Assembly: GCA_950022655.1 (NCBI GenBank)
Contig: OX465579.1
Span: 44,991,950-45,055,949, forward strand
Source: Alentia gelatinosa
Lineage: Eukaryota > Annelida > Polychaeta > Phyllodocida > Polynoidae
Direction: 5' to 3'
Length of the DNA: 64,000 bases
Every line of letters starts with the position of its first letter. Within the stretch, counting starts at the first letter, position 1. Both the position numbers and the translations under genes were made by a program. Shown piece by piece: positions 35,585-50,089 of this stretch. The notes beneath the pieces were generated by a model. That model ran no database searches. It was not told the origin of the DNA and saw nothing but the letters and a program-made list of their open reading frames with translations.

Positions 35585-38071
35585 TTGATCGCGCCAAGAA
35601 CTTTCCTCTGCAACCTACACTATGGGTCACTGAACAATATCAATTGTGTTGTGGCCAAAAATATTTTCATGCATATCGCAGAAGTAATTAACCTCCTGCC
35701 AAACCGCAAGTCGCGCTGTACCTCATGGGATTCAAATGACATGCGTCTTATGTACTTTTATTGGTTGTTCAACATGAAGGACAAACTTCAAGTACGGGTT
35801 ACCTAAAGATAAAACTTAAATGAAAAAATATAGTCAGATATACATTAACATTCTAGATTGAGGCACCTGAGACTCTAAAATATACTTTCAGATAAAGTTT
35901 GCGTCTACTTTGTGAAGAAGAATTCTCTTAAATGTCTTTAGATCCCTCAAAGTGTAGGCTGACCCTGAAACTATCCATTGTGAAAGGAAACTGTAAGTGT
36001 GTATTCAGGAAGCAAAGCCTGGTGGTACCCAGGGACCATTCTATATACGTCCTTCGGTTAACTTCTCTAATGAAGTCCTCTTGGATGACGGTATTTGATA
36101 TGCAACAGATCAAACTGGTCCCTGTCTCGGTCATATGGAGAAGGAGCAGGGCAGGCGGCTGGTTAGCCCGACAGGTGGTGTGCAGGTGGATGAAGATGCA
36201 ACGTGGGACCAGGAGGGCGGATCCAGTGCCACCCGTGGTCATCGGAACTAACACGAACACCACCTGATGCACACCAACGTAAAGTGTGTGATTTCACTGT
36301 GTTTATTTTCGTTTGCAGAAGAAATTCATCTTTGAGAAAGTATATTCTTGTGGCTAAAACATGATTACGTGAATATAGAAAGGGTATCTATATAGAGGCG
36401 TTTCGGAGATGACAGGGGAGAAGATAGCATGTTTTAGTATCTCAACGGTATTTGTAGTGGAAAAACTAGTAAGAGCTCGATAAAAAATCTTATTCATGAA
36501 AACAAATTGAATCTTGGAAAGTGGGGAAAGGATAGATGGAGAATTCTGCTCACATTCACCCATTACACTTCAAAGGTCATTCGAAGAGACTGGCTTGGGG
36601 GACGGTAGTCACATGACCTGCTCGAGGCCACTCTAGAGACCAGCCAAATCCCTCGAGCAATTGTGTGGGTAGAATATTGGACCTGCAGCACGAGAGGTTG
36701 TTTCCCACTATTTTAGTATGCTTGAGGAAAGTCAGACGACATTTGGCACAGCTAATTGTTGCATTGCTAACCGCGGCACACTTCACAAGTCGTGGTTCGG
36801 AAAGCCTCTCTCAGAAAACCAAAAGGGCGGGGAAGGTAGAACTTGACCGGCCGTCTGCGTTACTCTGTGGAAGGTCAATGATGGCCAAGGTCAAACCGTG
36901 TTGGCCATGACCTTGGGCAAATTCCTCATGAGTAAGGGCGCGACCCCTACGCGGAGGCAGGGATCGCGGTTGTGACATGGATGGGGATCAAGTGTGTATT
37001 AATCATCGTTAGTATGCGCTCCTGCCTGCGTCCGCGTCGGTCATAACTCCCACCATCCGATCACACTTTTCTCACACTTTAATCCCACTTAACCCCTAGG
37101 ATTGTTCTCTTGGATTTGTTTTTCTTCTTGTCTTACACACACAGACAAGTTCTCCTCCCAATGAAATCTCCACAAAAGAATATCCCTCAATGATACAACT
37201 TTTTAATCTTTGTATCGGTGCCCATCCATGGTATGTCGATGGAAAACTCGCAGACTAAACTTTGCGTTGCATACGTTGACGAAATAAGAAGGAGCAGGGG
37301 CGTGGGATGGCGGGCATTCAATTGCGATCAGAGGCAGGGGTTGATGCAGGAAAGTGGAGTTAATTCTGTTTTATCTGGGCAGTGTGGACATGATTGACAC
37401 GGCCCCTGCCCCTGGTCAACGGGGTGTGTTTCGACTCCGGCACATAACCCGAGTATAAAAGCCCCTTGACCGCCGCTCGCTCGGTTCCTGACCCGGCCCA
37501 GGCAGAGGTGATCTGCATCAGAACGAGCAGCAAAATCAGCCATGATTCCTGGCATCTGCCACCAAAAGGCTGTGTGTATAGGCGTCCGGCGAGACGTACA
37601 GTGGGCGAGTAATGGGTGTACGGGGTGTGCGGCCGGCGACCCTGACGCCGTCTGGCGGATGTTTTTAAACAGGTGGCGTGTGCCGCCCCCTGGATCAACC
37701 TGCTTTACGTCCTCATTAAAAGGGCCGTGGCAAATTTGGGGAGTAGGGGAAGTGAATGATGGCTGGAGGTGGCAGAGCATGGTTGAGGTCGCATGCATGC
37801 TCGCGGGGTGATGCTATTGCCCGCACAAGCCCACACCCTGTTCGGGATGCAAATGCCGGCTCAATCTATCACGTGTGAAGGAGGTGACTTAATATGTGAC
37901 GGATAACCGGGTTTATGACTCCCTCTGGCCCTTCACTGCAGACCGGCAACAGATTGAAGTCATGGCTGATGCAGATACATATACTTAAGCAACATGCGGG
38001 CGAGTGGGCTGGTGAGCGAGCAAGGTTTTGGTGGCCGATGGTTTGTGGCAGTAGGGCAGTTACGCCGGCGT
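35585..38071. other. Gene-free stretch with CpG-rich islet 37400-37850
   Basis: Frames at 35928-36272 are open on both strands. The islet frames (112 and 156 codons, minus; 89, plus) overlap one another and are unrecognised. AGGTCA words occur near 36870-36905 as direct and inverted half-sites. Confidence 0.45.
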
Positions 38072-38305
38072 TTACACCAGACGATTATTGGCGACGATTC
38101 TTGATTTTCGCACCACTATACGATTATCAAGAACTCACGACTATAAATCACTCAGCGTTAACAGTAGAATTTAGAAACGGACCAAGATTTCAGATCGTCT
38201 CATCATGCAATATGGCACCACTTTATGATTATATGCGTCAAAGCAACTAGCCACTTGAAATAGTATTGGAGAAACGCCAAGATTATAAATCGCCAAGTGT
38301 TAACG
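38072..38305. mobile_element. Degenerate TIR element with GCGTTTACAC ends
   Basis: CGGCGTTTACACCAGACGAT followed by TATTGGCGACG at the left is inverted near the right as CGCCAAGATTATAAATCGCC followed by AAGTGTTAACGC. The terminal motif matches that of the element at 7982. No clear target duplication; the copy is old. Confidence 0.5.
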
Positions 38306-38480
38306 CTTGAAGTGCTTCTTGGGCCGCCAATTACTGGTTCTGATTTTCCACTCTCCCAGCAGATGTTTCGCGACGCTAGCACTTTCTAGTCTCTTCCTCA
38401 ACTCAATGCTGGTCTCCCGGGTATCCACTAAGGACAGGGGGAACCAGCCAACATTTCAGATTCAAAAAAAGGCAACTGTC

Positions 38481-38539
38481 AAAAGTTATGAAACTCCACA
38501 AAAGTTATGAAACTCACAACTCATATATTATGAGTTGTG
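38481..38539. repeat. 19-bp tandem repeat followed by a 25-bp palindrome
   Basis: AAAAGTTATGAAACTCCAC at 38481 repeats from 38500. Then CACAACTCATA-TAT-TATGAGTTGTG (38515-38539) is a perfect 11-bp inverted repeat with a 3-bp loop. Confidence 0.9.
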
Positions 38540-38617
38540 AAATATAGGAATTGTTAAATGAGCTTCTCAGACAATCCAGCTGTTTATTTTTCAGATTTAG
38601 ACCACTTTATAAAGTGA

Positions 38618-38707
38618 ATGCACAATTGATTGCACTTCGAGGGTGCACTATGCACAATTGATTGCACTTCGAGGGTGCACAATGCACAATTGATTCGACT
38701 TCGAGGG
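38618..38707 (+). repeat. 32-bp tandem repeat (x2.8)
   Basis: The unit begins ATGCACAATTGATTGCACTT and continues CGAGGGTGCACT. Starts are at 38618, 38650 and 38682. The first two copies are identical except at the join, and the third has a small change (GATTCGAC). Confidence 0.95.
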
Positions 38708-40108
38708 TTTTGTTGACAAAGCAAAACCCAGTAAAATATGAGGTTCTTTCGACTGAAGAAAGTAATCCCAGAGTTGAAATGGCCTGAAATTACAAATAAC
38801 AGAAATGAGTGTACATTATTATCCATACAAGTATGTCCAAGTTGAACCTCCAAAAGTGCTCAGAATTTACGATATACGAAAAACTGGCAGATAGGACAGA
38901 TTTTGTCCCAAATTGGCAGGTCGGTGCAGCGATACAAGCAGCCACAGGAAGTTCGGGTGCAGGATCTCTGCTAGGAGAGTACTGATTTTCCGCAAGAGTA
39001 TCCGTTTCTGCATTGAGGGAGGAGTATCAAAGCACGAACAAACAATGGAAAGTGATACAATGGAGGTGAGGAAGGTCTTTAGGGGCACAAGAGATATAGT
39101 CAGTGATGGCAGGAAGGGCAGATAGGTGAAAGGCTATTACTAATACCTCCTTTACTGACATCTGTCACCACATGGAATGGTACCATCCGCGTCCAAAATC
39201 ACATCCCGCAACTTATATTCGTTCCCACACCGTATCGTCCGGCCAGATTACCAGACCAACTTTTAATGGCGTTATCTAGTAGCACGGGGCGGTTAAACCC
39301 TGGTGGTTGGCAATGGCTGCTCGTTCACCATGGTCTGGTTTTGGAATGGGGAGAGGCGACTGGCTCTGGGATGAATTGATGTCAGCTGTGGTGGTGACCA
39401 AAAGCCATGACCTGCCATTAACAAGCATATTGCTCGCCAGTCCTTGATGAAGTCTCCCTATAGCGACCAAGCCACTACGAATTACAGAGGGCCATTCTGT
39501 AGCGCTAAGTATCAACGCCCTGCCACACCATTATACACCACACCTTACAGAAATCCCCCTTTAGTTGCTGCTTGAGTCCGAACTGAAAGTAATTGTGACA
39601 CCTGCAAGTGTGAGGGGTGCAGAAGAACCTCCATCCATCACCGTAATGAGGGCAAAAGCGACGGCCCCTCACTCAGAACCACCCGGACAAGACTGCTCCA
39701 GCTGCCCTGAAGATAGCCTTTGTGGCAACTGATGACTCGTTCCGTGTCAGAACGGATTCGCTTTTAAATTCCATGAATTTTGTGAAGTGCTGTCTGAAGC
39801 AAGTGAATGGGACCTCACTCGCGTGGGAGTACCACTGAGGATTATATTAGATAGAGATACTTTTCCTGAGATCAGTTTTAAAACTTTGTAGCTGAACATG
39901 TAGACGTCTGGTTATTTGTTAGAGGACAAACTGTGTGGAGTTGGTCCCTAAGAATGATTAACAGTCACGTTTCAGTATTAACCCAGATTGAAAATGAAAT
40001 CATGACCTGATATATTTGTATACATAATAGAAATAATGCTATAGCATTCCAATATCAAATATTACATTTCTTACTTTGATATACGGCTGTTGCGATTCAT
40101 ATTGATTT
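38708..40108. other. Non-coding, nothing recognised
   Basis: Mixed-composition DNA with no repeat, splice-consistent exon or motif cluster that I can support. Confidence 0.5.
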
Positions 40109-40252
40109 AGAAAATAACAGGCTTCGGCCAAAGCCGTCGTTCTCCATGAATTTGACGCAGAGTGATATGAACGAGGCAAAGCCGAGTGAATATTGCATAT
40201 TGTTCAAATGAGTTGGTGAACGACGACTTTGACCAAAACAAGTTGTTTTCTG
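40109..40252. mobile_element. Hairpin element (about 144 bp)
   Basis: Left AGAAAATAACAGGCTTCGGC plus CAAAGCCGTCGTTCTCCA is inverted at 40213-40252 (TGGTGAACGACGACTTTGAC plus CAAAACAAGTTGTTTTCT). The loop holds CGAGGCAAAGCCGAGTG, echoing the CGAGGCATTAGCCGAGTG of the H1 hairpins. Confidence 0.65.
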
Positions 40253-41889
40253 CACTGACACACTGGATATATGATGCCATACACCATGGAGAAACTACTG
40301 TAATACTCGTAGAGGCATGGAGAATGAGCTACCAAGATTTACAGGGGTGAGATGAATTGCAATTCTCACTAATCGGTATGAACAAAATTGTTTCCGGGAT
40401 GTAATGTATCATGCCTTCCATCTTCCACTCAGTCTTTCCCCATTTCTCTCTCCATCAGTCTCTATGTCAATTTGTCTCTCTAGCCTGCTGTCTCTGTCTA
40501 CCTCCCTGTCTGTCATGCACAAATGTCTTATCTGTCGTAGTGCCTCGTTACTATCAAACTGGCTGTTCTCTAATTGTAACAGGTACTCATATATTCAAAT
40601 ATATTCTGAGAAACCCAACAGAACACTGAACACAGATGTCGATGTCTTTAACTGAAAAGGTGTAACGTTACCAGCTGCCTATACACGCACACAAGGCTGT
40701 GATGACGATGTACAGTATTCGTCTGGTTGCCGCTCAGGGATCCCGAAGCTATTAAAGATGATTAATTTCTTTTGGCACTTTAATAATTAACTGAAAGCGG
40801 ACGTTGCTCTTATTCCCCATCTTTGTCTCATGCTTTCTTAATTCCCTTCCCTAGATCGATCACGCAGACTGGTATCGCCTCTTTTTGCAATTAAGGAAGA
40901 GTATCCGTTCTGCATAGTATCTTGTGGAGATTTTAAATTTGTGTGTCCAAATATTAAATAATTACACAAGTTGTAGGCCTTCTAGAAACAGAGGTTATTC
41001 ACATAATGCTGACCAAAGGTTGTACTCAGCCCGGAACACTAACCATCCCTCTACTACATCAGCGTTGATCAGAATTAAGTTCATTTTCTTGTGATCAAGA
41101 TATTCATTCAAATGTTGATGTATTGATGATCAAAATAGAATGAGCTTGGGTGGGATCATTCTAATGATAACTTCGAACGTAGAATTTAATGATTTCTTTT
41201 GTAGATATGCCATGAGAAGACTCAGAAAGAGACGTTTCCAATGTGTGATTTTTTTCTCAACCAGTAAACAGCCCAAATTCTCATAGTCTGCCATAAACCC
41301 TCGCTAATTCACGAGACCCTGTCGCGAATTCGCTTCCGGGCCAAGGAATGGATAAAAATCAAAGTGGATACATCATGAAATTATCTATTATAACATTGTA
41401 TGGTTTGAAAGTTGTACGGACCTCGGAAAGTAGTCATGCTTGGAACTGAACCGATTGTGAATAGTTATTGTCAATGTCCCTTCATCCATCCTATTTCCTG
41501 CATCATATGGACGTGAAGGCCACCATACACATAAATACTCAGCAATGGTGCACATTATTCTTCATCTGATTACGATTCAACTGTTTTATATAAGTTACTG
41601 GTAGCCATGCACCTTTGATCATTGGTCATCCTTTGTATAAATGTATCTATCAAATTTGATACCATTATCTAAGGTGATATGGGGGTATCACTGGTTTATT
41701 TCGCATCAGTATTTTGCAAGATGGATATGCGAGCTAGTCCGATATCTTAATGCACATACATATATGTACCTACAAGAACATGCAGATGTGTTTATATTTG
41801 CATGGATTTGGGAGTAATGTAGCCTTATCAATGTAGCAGTGATCTTTCCACAGTGACCATTACTTGGCATGGCAGGCGGACATAATGGC
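40253..41889. other. Non-coding, nothing recognised
   Basis: AT-rich, with a small pyrimidine-rich patch (40430-40520). No gene seen. Confidence 0.5.
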
Positions 41890-42435
41890 TGGTTTATGGG
41901 ATTTTTTGAGTAAGTGGTCGTAGTACGTTTTAAGTGGATGGTGTACGGGCTGTTGTGAGTGCGTGATTTGTTGGATATTATAAGTGGGTGGGTTATCGGA
42001 TGTGAGTTGGTGGTTTCTGGTAGTGAGTGGTTTAAGGGATGTTGAAAATGAGTGGTTTAAGGGACGTTGAAAACGATTGGTTTAAGGGATGTGAGTGGAT
42101 TGTTTGTGGTACGCTATCAGTGAGTGGTTCAACGGAAGTTTGGAATGGGTAGTTTTATCGGTGAGTATTTTAATGGATATTGCGAATGAATGGTTTGTGG
42201 GATGTGAGTGGGTAGTTTATGGTAGGTTATCAGTGAATGGTTTAAGGGAAGATGTGAGTGGGTGGTTTGCGGGATGTGAGTGGGTAGTAGTTTGTGGTAC
42301 ATTATCGGTGAGTGGTTTGTAGGATATGAGTAGGTAATTTGTGGGATATCATAAGCGGGTGGTTTTGGGGATTTTATTGGGTTGTTTGTAGGACATTTAA
42401 GTGGGTGGTTTTTGGGATGTTTCAGTGGGCCGAGT
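41890..42435 (+). repeat. G/T-rich degenerate minisatellite (GTGAGTGGGTGGTTTGTGGG type)
   Basis: GTGAGTGG(G)TNGTTTNNGGGAT words repeat across about 540 bp at roughly 20-40 bp spacing, with higher-order repetition (TTTGTGGTAC-TATC-GTGAGTGGTT). Overlapping frames (Trp/Val/Gly-rich on plus, His/Pro/Thr-rich on minus) are products of the repeat. Confidence 0.8.
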
Positions 42436-43301
42436 TTCAGGATTTGATGTTGATGTTGCCAGCGGCAGTGGAGGTTTGGGGAGGGGAGAGTAACGATGGG
42501 GGAGCTCACGCGTGGTCGGGCCGCTTGGAGTCGCCACTGATGGGATCCGACCGGCACGAGGCCCGTATCAGGAAGGGGGTGCCGCCACCTAACGGCCAGG
42601 TCATGGATCACTGCTATCTGTGTGATCACCCAAGGGGTGGCTCCAACAACTGTGAACCAATCGCCAAACCACAGAAGGGTGCAGGGGGGAGATGTGGGTG
42701 GGTCCCCCCCCCCTCCCCCATCCCAATGAAAAAACACACATCTCTTCAAACTTCACCACAAACGGTTCGCTTGCAAAAATACAAATCTGTAAAAAGTGGA
42801 GAGGAGAGGGCCTCGGCAGAATTATCAGGGTCCCTGCAGACTGATAGGTCTAGGGGTTAACAAATCCCCAATCTAACCGCCAGGCGGACGGGGGGGAGGG
42901 TGTTTTATCAAAACAGGGAGGGAATCGGGAGGGAGACGCTTGATTTAAGCAGTTACAAGATCATGATGCCGTGTGTAATTATTTTGGCGCATTGTGACCG
43001 GAGAAGATCAATAGGGATCAGGTTTAAAGGTTTGTGCAGGGCCATGAGTCGGCTGGACATCGGGGGAGTTCTTGTTCTGTCCGGCTCTCCCTCACGCTTG
43101 CTTGCATAATGTTGACACATGCCGGTGATTTTCGTGCTGCCTGTCTCCGTGGATCAGTTGGAGGGCACTTTAGAGGAAAACGAGAGGTGAAGTATATATT
43201 TAATCAGAGAACACACAACCATTTATTTCTATACATATATGAAATTGCCCATATCTATAACTTTATGTGTGACTAACTGTATCCTCTGCATCTCCAGAGG
43301 A

Positions 43302-43416
<115 letters not shown>

Positions 43417-44049
43417 AAACTGGGAGTCTGACCGGTAAGGGAATTAATGGATCCATATATAATGTAAATGGTTGGCGTATCAGATCGTGCAACGGTATTT
43501 CTGGATTAGAGTATGATTTACAGATATGAACCAGGCATTACTGGACAAGAATTATGCATGCATGTCCATAAGGGATTGGTCCTGGCATATCCATGTATGA
43601 CCTCGAGCATTGCAACGTTAGATGGGTACTTATCGGTTTAGCTATGATATTTAGTCAAACCGGGTGTTTGATAAGAATATGCATCCATATTTTTGCTATA
43701 TCAAAGGTATAGATTTTTCGGACATTTGGTACATTTCAGCATGCATCTTCTCTTATGCTGATAGATATGAAACTTTTCATCTATAGTGATCGAATCAATT
43801 CCTAATTACGTTACATTACCACAGCCAAAGGGATAATCGTGGTGAAGTGATACAATAACGTCAAATTTCTATGTATATCGATGATTGCATGCCCGAAACA
43901 CGCACGCGTTCAAGTAATGATGCCAATTGGACTGCGCGTCAGTATCCCTGGCATGCATTCCTTCTTGGGAAAAATTGAATAATCTATCCTCTTTCCTCAC
44001 TGTTTCTATTTTATCTGGCTTTTTCTTTCTCTCTTCTGCCACTTCACCA

Positions 44050-44201
44050 CGTATTGTATGGGTTTTTTATCGGTGTCTACTCGCAGAAACGTGGTCAACT
44101 GCCCCGATATTAGGTGACTTTCTGACGCGATTTTGAATATTTATCGGGAGGTGTATCGTAGACCATATCGGAGCCATATCGTAGTAGGTGGACGCCGGGC
44201 C
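44050..44201. mobile_element. 5'-truncated second copy of the 23905 element
   Basis: Bases from ACGTATTGTATGGG to the right end GTAGTAGGTGGACGCCGGGC follow the right half of 23905-24186 with scattered substitutions (for example AACTGCCCCGATATTAGGTG). The left half is absent. Confidence 0.85.
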
Positions 44202-47200
44202 CAAGGCAACATTTACTTGTTTACAGTCGCATACATGGCAGTGTGGTACTTGGATCGGTTGTTCATTTTTGCTCTTGATTTTTGGGCTCTCTTAAAATTA
44301 CTACACTCCTGTACAACCTTACTCTATTAAAGATACTATACATTTCAAAGGTAGCCTATACTACGCTTGAGATGTAAATCTGTGATATTCCTCGCCCAAA
44401 CTTGTAGTTTCTCAGACAACATAGTAGATAGATTGACAGAATTCTAGATGCTTTGTATAACTACTTCGGAACTACATTAAATGATCTCTTCGTGATGTTG
44501 GCCTCGGCAGTGTGGCAATACACACAGTGAGGGCGGGGGCTGGGAAGGGATGCGCGGATTCAAGGAAGGGACAGAGACCCGGGGGTGAGTGGACGGATGT
44601 GTTTGGGGTGTGAAGGGGGAAGGCGGTAGGAGGGAAAGGGGCAGCAAACACTCATGCCGCGAAATCAAGGTTCATTTGATGCAGAATCACAGAAATCAGA
44701 AATTCAAATACGCGGGAGTGATGACTACGCATGCGGGGAATATCGACGTCCGGCCGCTGGGTCCCGGCCTAACGACGCCTGTATAGAGTCTGCGGGAATG
44801 GGGCGGACCAGCGCACGATACGCAATCCAATAAAAGTGAGCAAATTCAAAAATGCAATTGGCGACAGCTTTCTTCTCGCCTCGGCCACACATAACCCGTG
44901 CCTTCAAATCATCATTTCGGCGTGCGGGTCATGCATTTCATAACACAGCGTGGGGAAAACTAGCCACAAGAACCAATGATAAGTTCTCTTGGGTAGCGTG
45001 TTCGTGGGAGCCAGCCTCGACACGCACCATATCCTTTTCCCCCTTTGTGCGTGTTTCATTCACCAAAACACAGTGGAAGACTTCAAAACTCTTGCAGTAA
45101 CTTCAAACTTCCCGTGACTATAACGCGTGGAGGAACAGCTCATGGACTTCTGCGACGAGCAGCTCGTAAGATTCAGGTGGAGAGTTAGTCACCTGATGAC
45201 TAATCCACTGCTGACGTTCCTGTGGGGGGACCATCAAAGCACACTAAATCACCCTCTTCTGACTGCAGACGCTTTACCTGCTGTACGTTTACAACATTGC
45301 TGAGCTAATAAAAACTCTATGAGTAACTCTTGCCAAGTTTACTCTCGACAAACCAAGGATTCCAAACTGTATGCTTACCTTTTTTATTGGACGTTCTGTC
45401 AGCGACAAGACAGATTCCAGTTTGCATTATTCAAAAAGGCTGGTTTTAACGGGGATTTGATATTGGGAGAAAACTGCAGTTTGAACGCATTGTGGACACA
45501 AGAGGGCAGCACTGTGCTTCAGGTGTTAACCCGACAAGAAAGACACCTGTGATAAATGATTCACCTGGTCATTTTATAGCCGGGATGCATGCAACCCCTC
45601 CTGAATCATCTGTCATAAAAAACACATCCCCCTGATTCTCCCTTAGGAGGTCGTCAGCCTGTGGGACATTCCTCCACAGGAATCAATGGTAATTGAGTCA
45701 CAACCCAGGCCACCGTCAATGAGAACATCGTGCAGGGGAGGAAAGCCGCCTGAACTGTATCATAACTTTTGGAGTTGCTCATAGTGTTGGGATTATGCAT
45801 GTACGGAAGGTATGACTACCACATGTTTGATCATGATGCGCAAACATGTGGGTCTATGCGGTTTTTTCCCATGTTTCACCTTAAACATGACATCAAGGCA
45901 AGGAACACACAACCAAGGAACACTCAGAAAGATCAAAAAGAAGAGTTCTACACAATGAGACGTTTGCATGCATTCCCACATACATGAAAATTGTTTACAA
46001 AGGATGTAAAAAAAATACAATAATACCACTTATGAACTGCTTTGATCTATCACTAGTCCCTGTTTTGAAGTTCATACCACAGATGTCTAAACGCTATTGC
46101 AGTAGTTGGCTTTAATGATTTGCGCGACTTGATGCCTTAAATAATGAGTAAATATATAAAGATGTTTTCCTGAGCTATTTGCAGACCCATAGTCACATGA
46201 GAAGTCATTGCATGCTGCACGCTACAGAGCGTGTGGTGGTGCCTACGGTCTATTTGATCATGCCATGTCTGTAGGAATAGAGTGTTCCCGTATCACATTG
46301 CTCCTGGGTTCACTGGAGATATAGCTTATCCAGACAATGGCAATGATATATGTTACACGCCAAAAGTTTTCAACTCGGAACCCTCCCTCCACCGTATTGC
46401 CGTCACCGACGTTGGTGGTTATTTATACAAACGGTACACGCACATCTCATTCAAGACGAGTTTGCATCGTGCTGTTTGTTCGTATGGAATACTTAAGTAA
46501 AAGTAATAAAAGTGAGTGTTTTGTACATATGAATGTATATATATATATACGTTCATACAAATCCATGGTGGGTATAATCATATTGGCATGGCATGGTTTG
46601 TTCGTGTGCATACTTTCTCCTGCATCCTAGCCTTCAGTCCAGATTTATCATACTGAACATGCGCCCACTGACAGAGGACCAGCATAGTGTGTTGAGGGGT
46701 TGTATAGGCAGCGCCGACTAGCGGTGAAGTGGGTGCCTCGTGCAATGCATGCATGATTCAGTCAGAATGCGGCCTGATATTGTCTGAGGACGCGCCCCGG
46801 GCCCTGCGCTGCACTATCTAAATGCTACCGGGATCACACCTAGAAAACAAATGCATCCACTCGCAGGTCAGCTTCTTCAAGCGCCAGATACATCAAAAGC
46901 AATCTCATTTATCAATCCTAAATGGCCGCCAGGGGATTGGGAATTTTCCACCTAGAAGGACCGCCCCGACCACGGCTCCTTTCCCCTCCTACCCCCGTCC
47001 CTCCTTGCCAGTCCTCCGTGCATCGATCCTGTAATCTCTGGCTTATCTCACAAAGGCCAATTTGCCAATACAGGACACGCCCCGCAAGCCCTCCATCCTC
47101 CGTCCTCCTTCTCCTCCTCCTCCTCGTTGTCCCCTCCTTTGCCCCTCCCCTCTCCTCCCGGGTGCCCCCCAGTGGTCCCCGTCGCCGCTACTCGGGCCCA

Positions 47201-50089
47201 CCCGGCCTGGGGAAACCATTCCTCTTCCTCCCAATCAGGTTTAACCTGCGGGTAAAGAGAAACGGGTAATTTGGGAGGACTGGCGATGGTCACTTCTGCG
47301 AAACAATCCATAGCCACTCAAGTTTGTTGCCTTTGATTTCAATTGCCTCCTTCACATGCTTGTCTTTCCGGAAAGATTAGCTCTTTTTGCCTTTGATGCT
47401 TTTATTTGGGAGCTGGAGGAATGTAACATAATTTCCCGGTTTGTGTCACTCGAACCGTTCTGATTAACTGCCACTCAAGAGTCAAAATATTTTGATGGTC
47501 ATCTTTTTCAAGCCCGTGAAGCCGAAGTAGGGTCTGAGAGCTGACTTTAAGAAGACGGGTCGGCCGCTGGGCTGCATCTGTCTACGTGTAGTTTCAACGA
47601 GCAGAATTAAGGAAAGGGATCCGGGAGAAGAGCGCAGTATTTACACCGTCTTACCCTATGATCACACGATCGAGGTTCAATTCCAACAAGGAGGGGTGCG
47701 TTTTCCAAGGAAGGGGTTGCGGTTGGTAGATATTTCAGAATGAAGGTTGGAATTGCAAATGACCCAAAGGAGGGTTGGCATGTGGGTGCTGCAGCCTTTA
47801 TGGCAAGTCAACCCGAAACGGACCCATCAACGAGGAGGAAATAATGGCGCCAAGGGAGGCTTGTGTGTTGTACCCCCGTTCGCTACAATCATTAATTAAG
47901 GGTTGCTGGCTCATTCCCCGGCATATAGCCTTTCACCCACCAAAGTCTATTAGAGTGGAGCTAAAGATAATCCCGATTCATTTCCCATTTTCATAAGGAT
48001 GGCTCCTAAATAGCCTAACAGCCCGAGTATGTCTCCTGTAAATTGGCATTTTTTCTGTTGTCGTAATGGTCATGTAGAAATGAGCATACCAATTTTTGTT
48101 TTACTTCATATTTGTTTGAAGTCATATTATCTTGTTTATCAGGAAATGTGTGATCAAATGGCGATATCAAATCTTCTATCATTTTTTTCAAAACAAAGTT
48201 CCCCAGAAAGCTATTTTGCAAGAAAGCTACTGTTTTTCCTACTAGCATGACACCAGCAAGAATTGTCTGATCATATTACTTGAAATTAACATGGTAAACT
48301 TACAATGTATAATAATACCCTTGAACATGAGTCATGTAATATATATCTCACAACGCAAAAAATATTGTCTAACGCCTGCAAACTAATAACACCATAGTCA
48401 GTAGACAACAGGACTTCTGTACATTTATGTCACATTGAGACGTGGGGATTGATAAATTCACTGAATAGATCATGTATAGACTTGAGCTGCTCCCAGATCA
48501 CGAGCAGCAACCGACAGAGAGCAGAAACAATCCCCCAACTGTGACAGTTTCCCTGACCGCTGACCCAATCAATTCTACCTATCTTGGTTTTTCATCTTTC
48601 CAGTCGGGAAACTTTGATTGACTCGGGCAAACAAGAGCCATGGCCTCCGCCAAACCACAACCAATGCCTATCGCTGCGTATCTTCACCACGCATGCGCCG
48701 ACCAAACCGGAATCAGAATGAATTCATGGAGTTAGATTTTTAGCCGGAGAGAAGAGAAATATTGTTTTATTCAACGCAATGGTCATGCTTATTCAAATGT
48801 CGCATGGTCTGAAATGTGACACACCAAGCTGATCAGATAGACAAATTTGTATTATTTAGTTGATACTTTATGATTATTCAGTTAATTTCTATTCCATCAG
48901 TGTGTAAAATCTCCTGAGGAAAATGATACTTTGCCGATATTAGTAGATCGTTCGTAGACAACTTTAGATCTTTATAAAAAAAAACCAAAAAAACCTACAA
49001 CTCACCTTAAAATATAAAACTCATATCCTTGAAGTTATTATGTTCTCAAATGTTTTTGTGGAACACATTTGCAACAAGTTTAGAAAGTATGTGTGTGTAT
49101 GGGGGGGGGGGGCGACAATGTGTTAGTTTTCGATCTAGAGATTGATATTGTGATAAACTTGTAAAAGAATAATATATGAATTATATAAAGTTAGATTTCA
49201 CATGGTAAAACCCATGTCATCTTCTTCAAACCTTCATAGTATATTTTCAATCTACACTATTTGGTACTATCGACTTAAGCCGACTACTTCATCCTATAGT
49301 GTTTGAGTCCAAGGTACTACAATACTACACTATTTAGTACTATAGACTATATAGCTCACCATCCTTGGTTTTGAAGGTATTGAAGAAAACCATATGTTCA
49401 TATTTCCTATATAAATCAAGCAAGCGTAACTAGGCCAATTTTAGCTATCGTATGATGAAAGTTGTACAGAAAGATATAATTTTACTCGTCTGGCATCGGA
49501 ATAAGGCATATAGTTGCCAATATTTAAAAATCAACCAGAAGGTGGCATGTTAATTGTGGGATCTTCTTGATTATAGGGATATACTCATAGAACCAATAGT
49601 TGGGTAAATGTATGTAAAAGGAATGTGATAATGATTTAAAAACCAACACTGTTCCAAGGGGCAAAGCAGGTGGTGATTGGATAGCTAACAAATTTTACCC
49701 AATGGTGGCCTTGTGGAGGGTACCGAAGTACCATTCACAATGTCTATATTCTGTTGTTTATGATATGCATATTTCTTTAATTACTTTGCTCATAAACAAT
49801 AGCACCCCTTGATAAGAGCCAACTAGATATCTGTTCCATATAAAGTGGGGTTTTGGGAATAACTTGCATGTATATGACGTTTCATATTTATGAATATTCC
49901 CCTTTATGTTTCCCGCGGTTAGAGTTGTCACCCATGGGATGTTATGCTGATCCGGCACTTCCTTTTTGTTGAATGAACAAAATAATGTCAAAAGACATAT
50001 ATTGTAAACGGTTACACAGACTCTAAGAGTGATGAGTCAGAGTACCTAGTGCAGGGTCTGGATATTATTACATACCTATAGCCGAACGT
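44202..50089. other. Gene-free stretch
   Basis: Includes GC-rich 46780-47230 (overlapping frames on both strands), a CGCATGCGC site near 48690 beside a Kozak-like GAGCCATGG (about 48639), and an unrelated AT-rich remainder. At 49289-49323, TCATCCTATAGTGTTTGAGT occurs; it is found inverted at about 51590, so a small dispersed repeat is present. No exon supported. Confidence 0.45.
45496..45512 (+). promoter_or_regulatory. CTCF-like motif
   Basis: CACAAGAGGGCAGCACT matches the AGRKGGCRS core of the bilaterian CTCF consensus with a partial 5' flank. Motif-only evidence. Confidence 0.3.

Noticed and set aside
42095..42860. Frames of 206 and 173 codons
   Set aside because: They largely overlap the G/T-rich minisatellite and adjoining G-rich DNA, and the translations are repeat-driven.
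47660..47695. B-box-like GAGGTTCAATTCC suggesting a tRNA
   Set aside because: No A-box at the right distance and no cloverleaf pairing.
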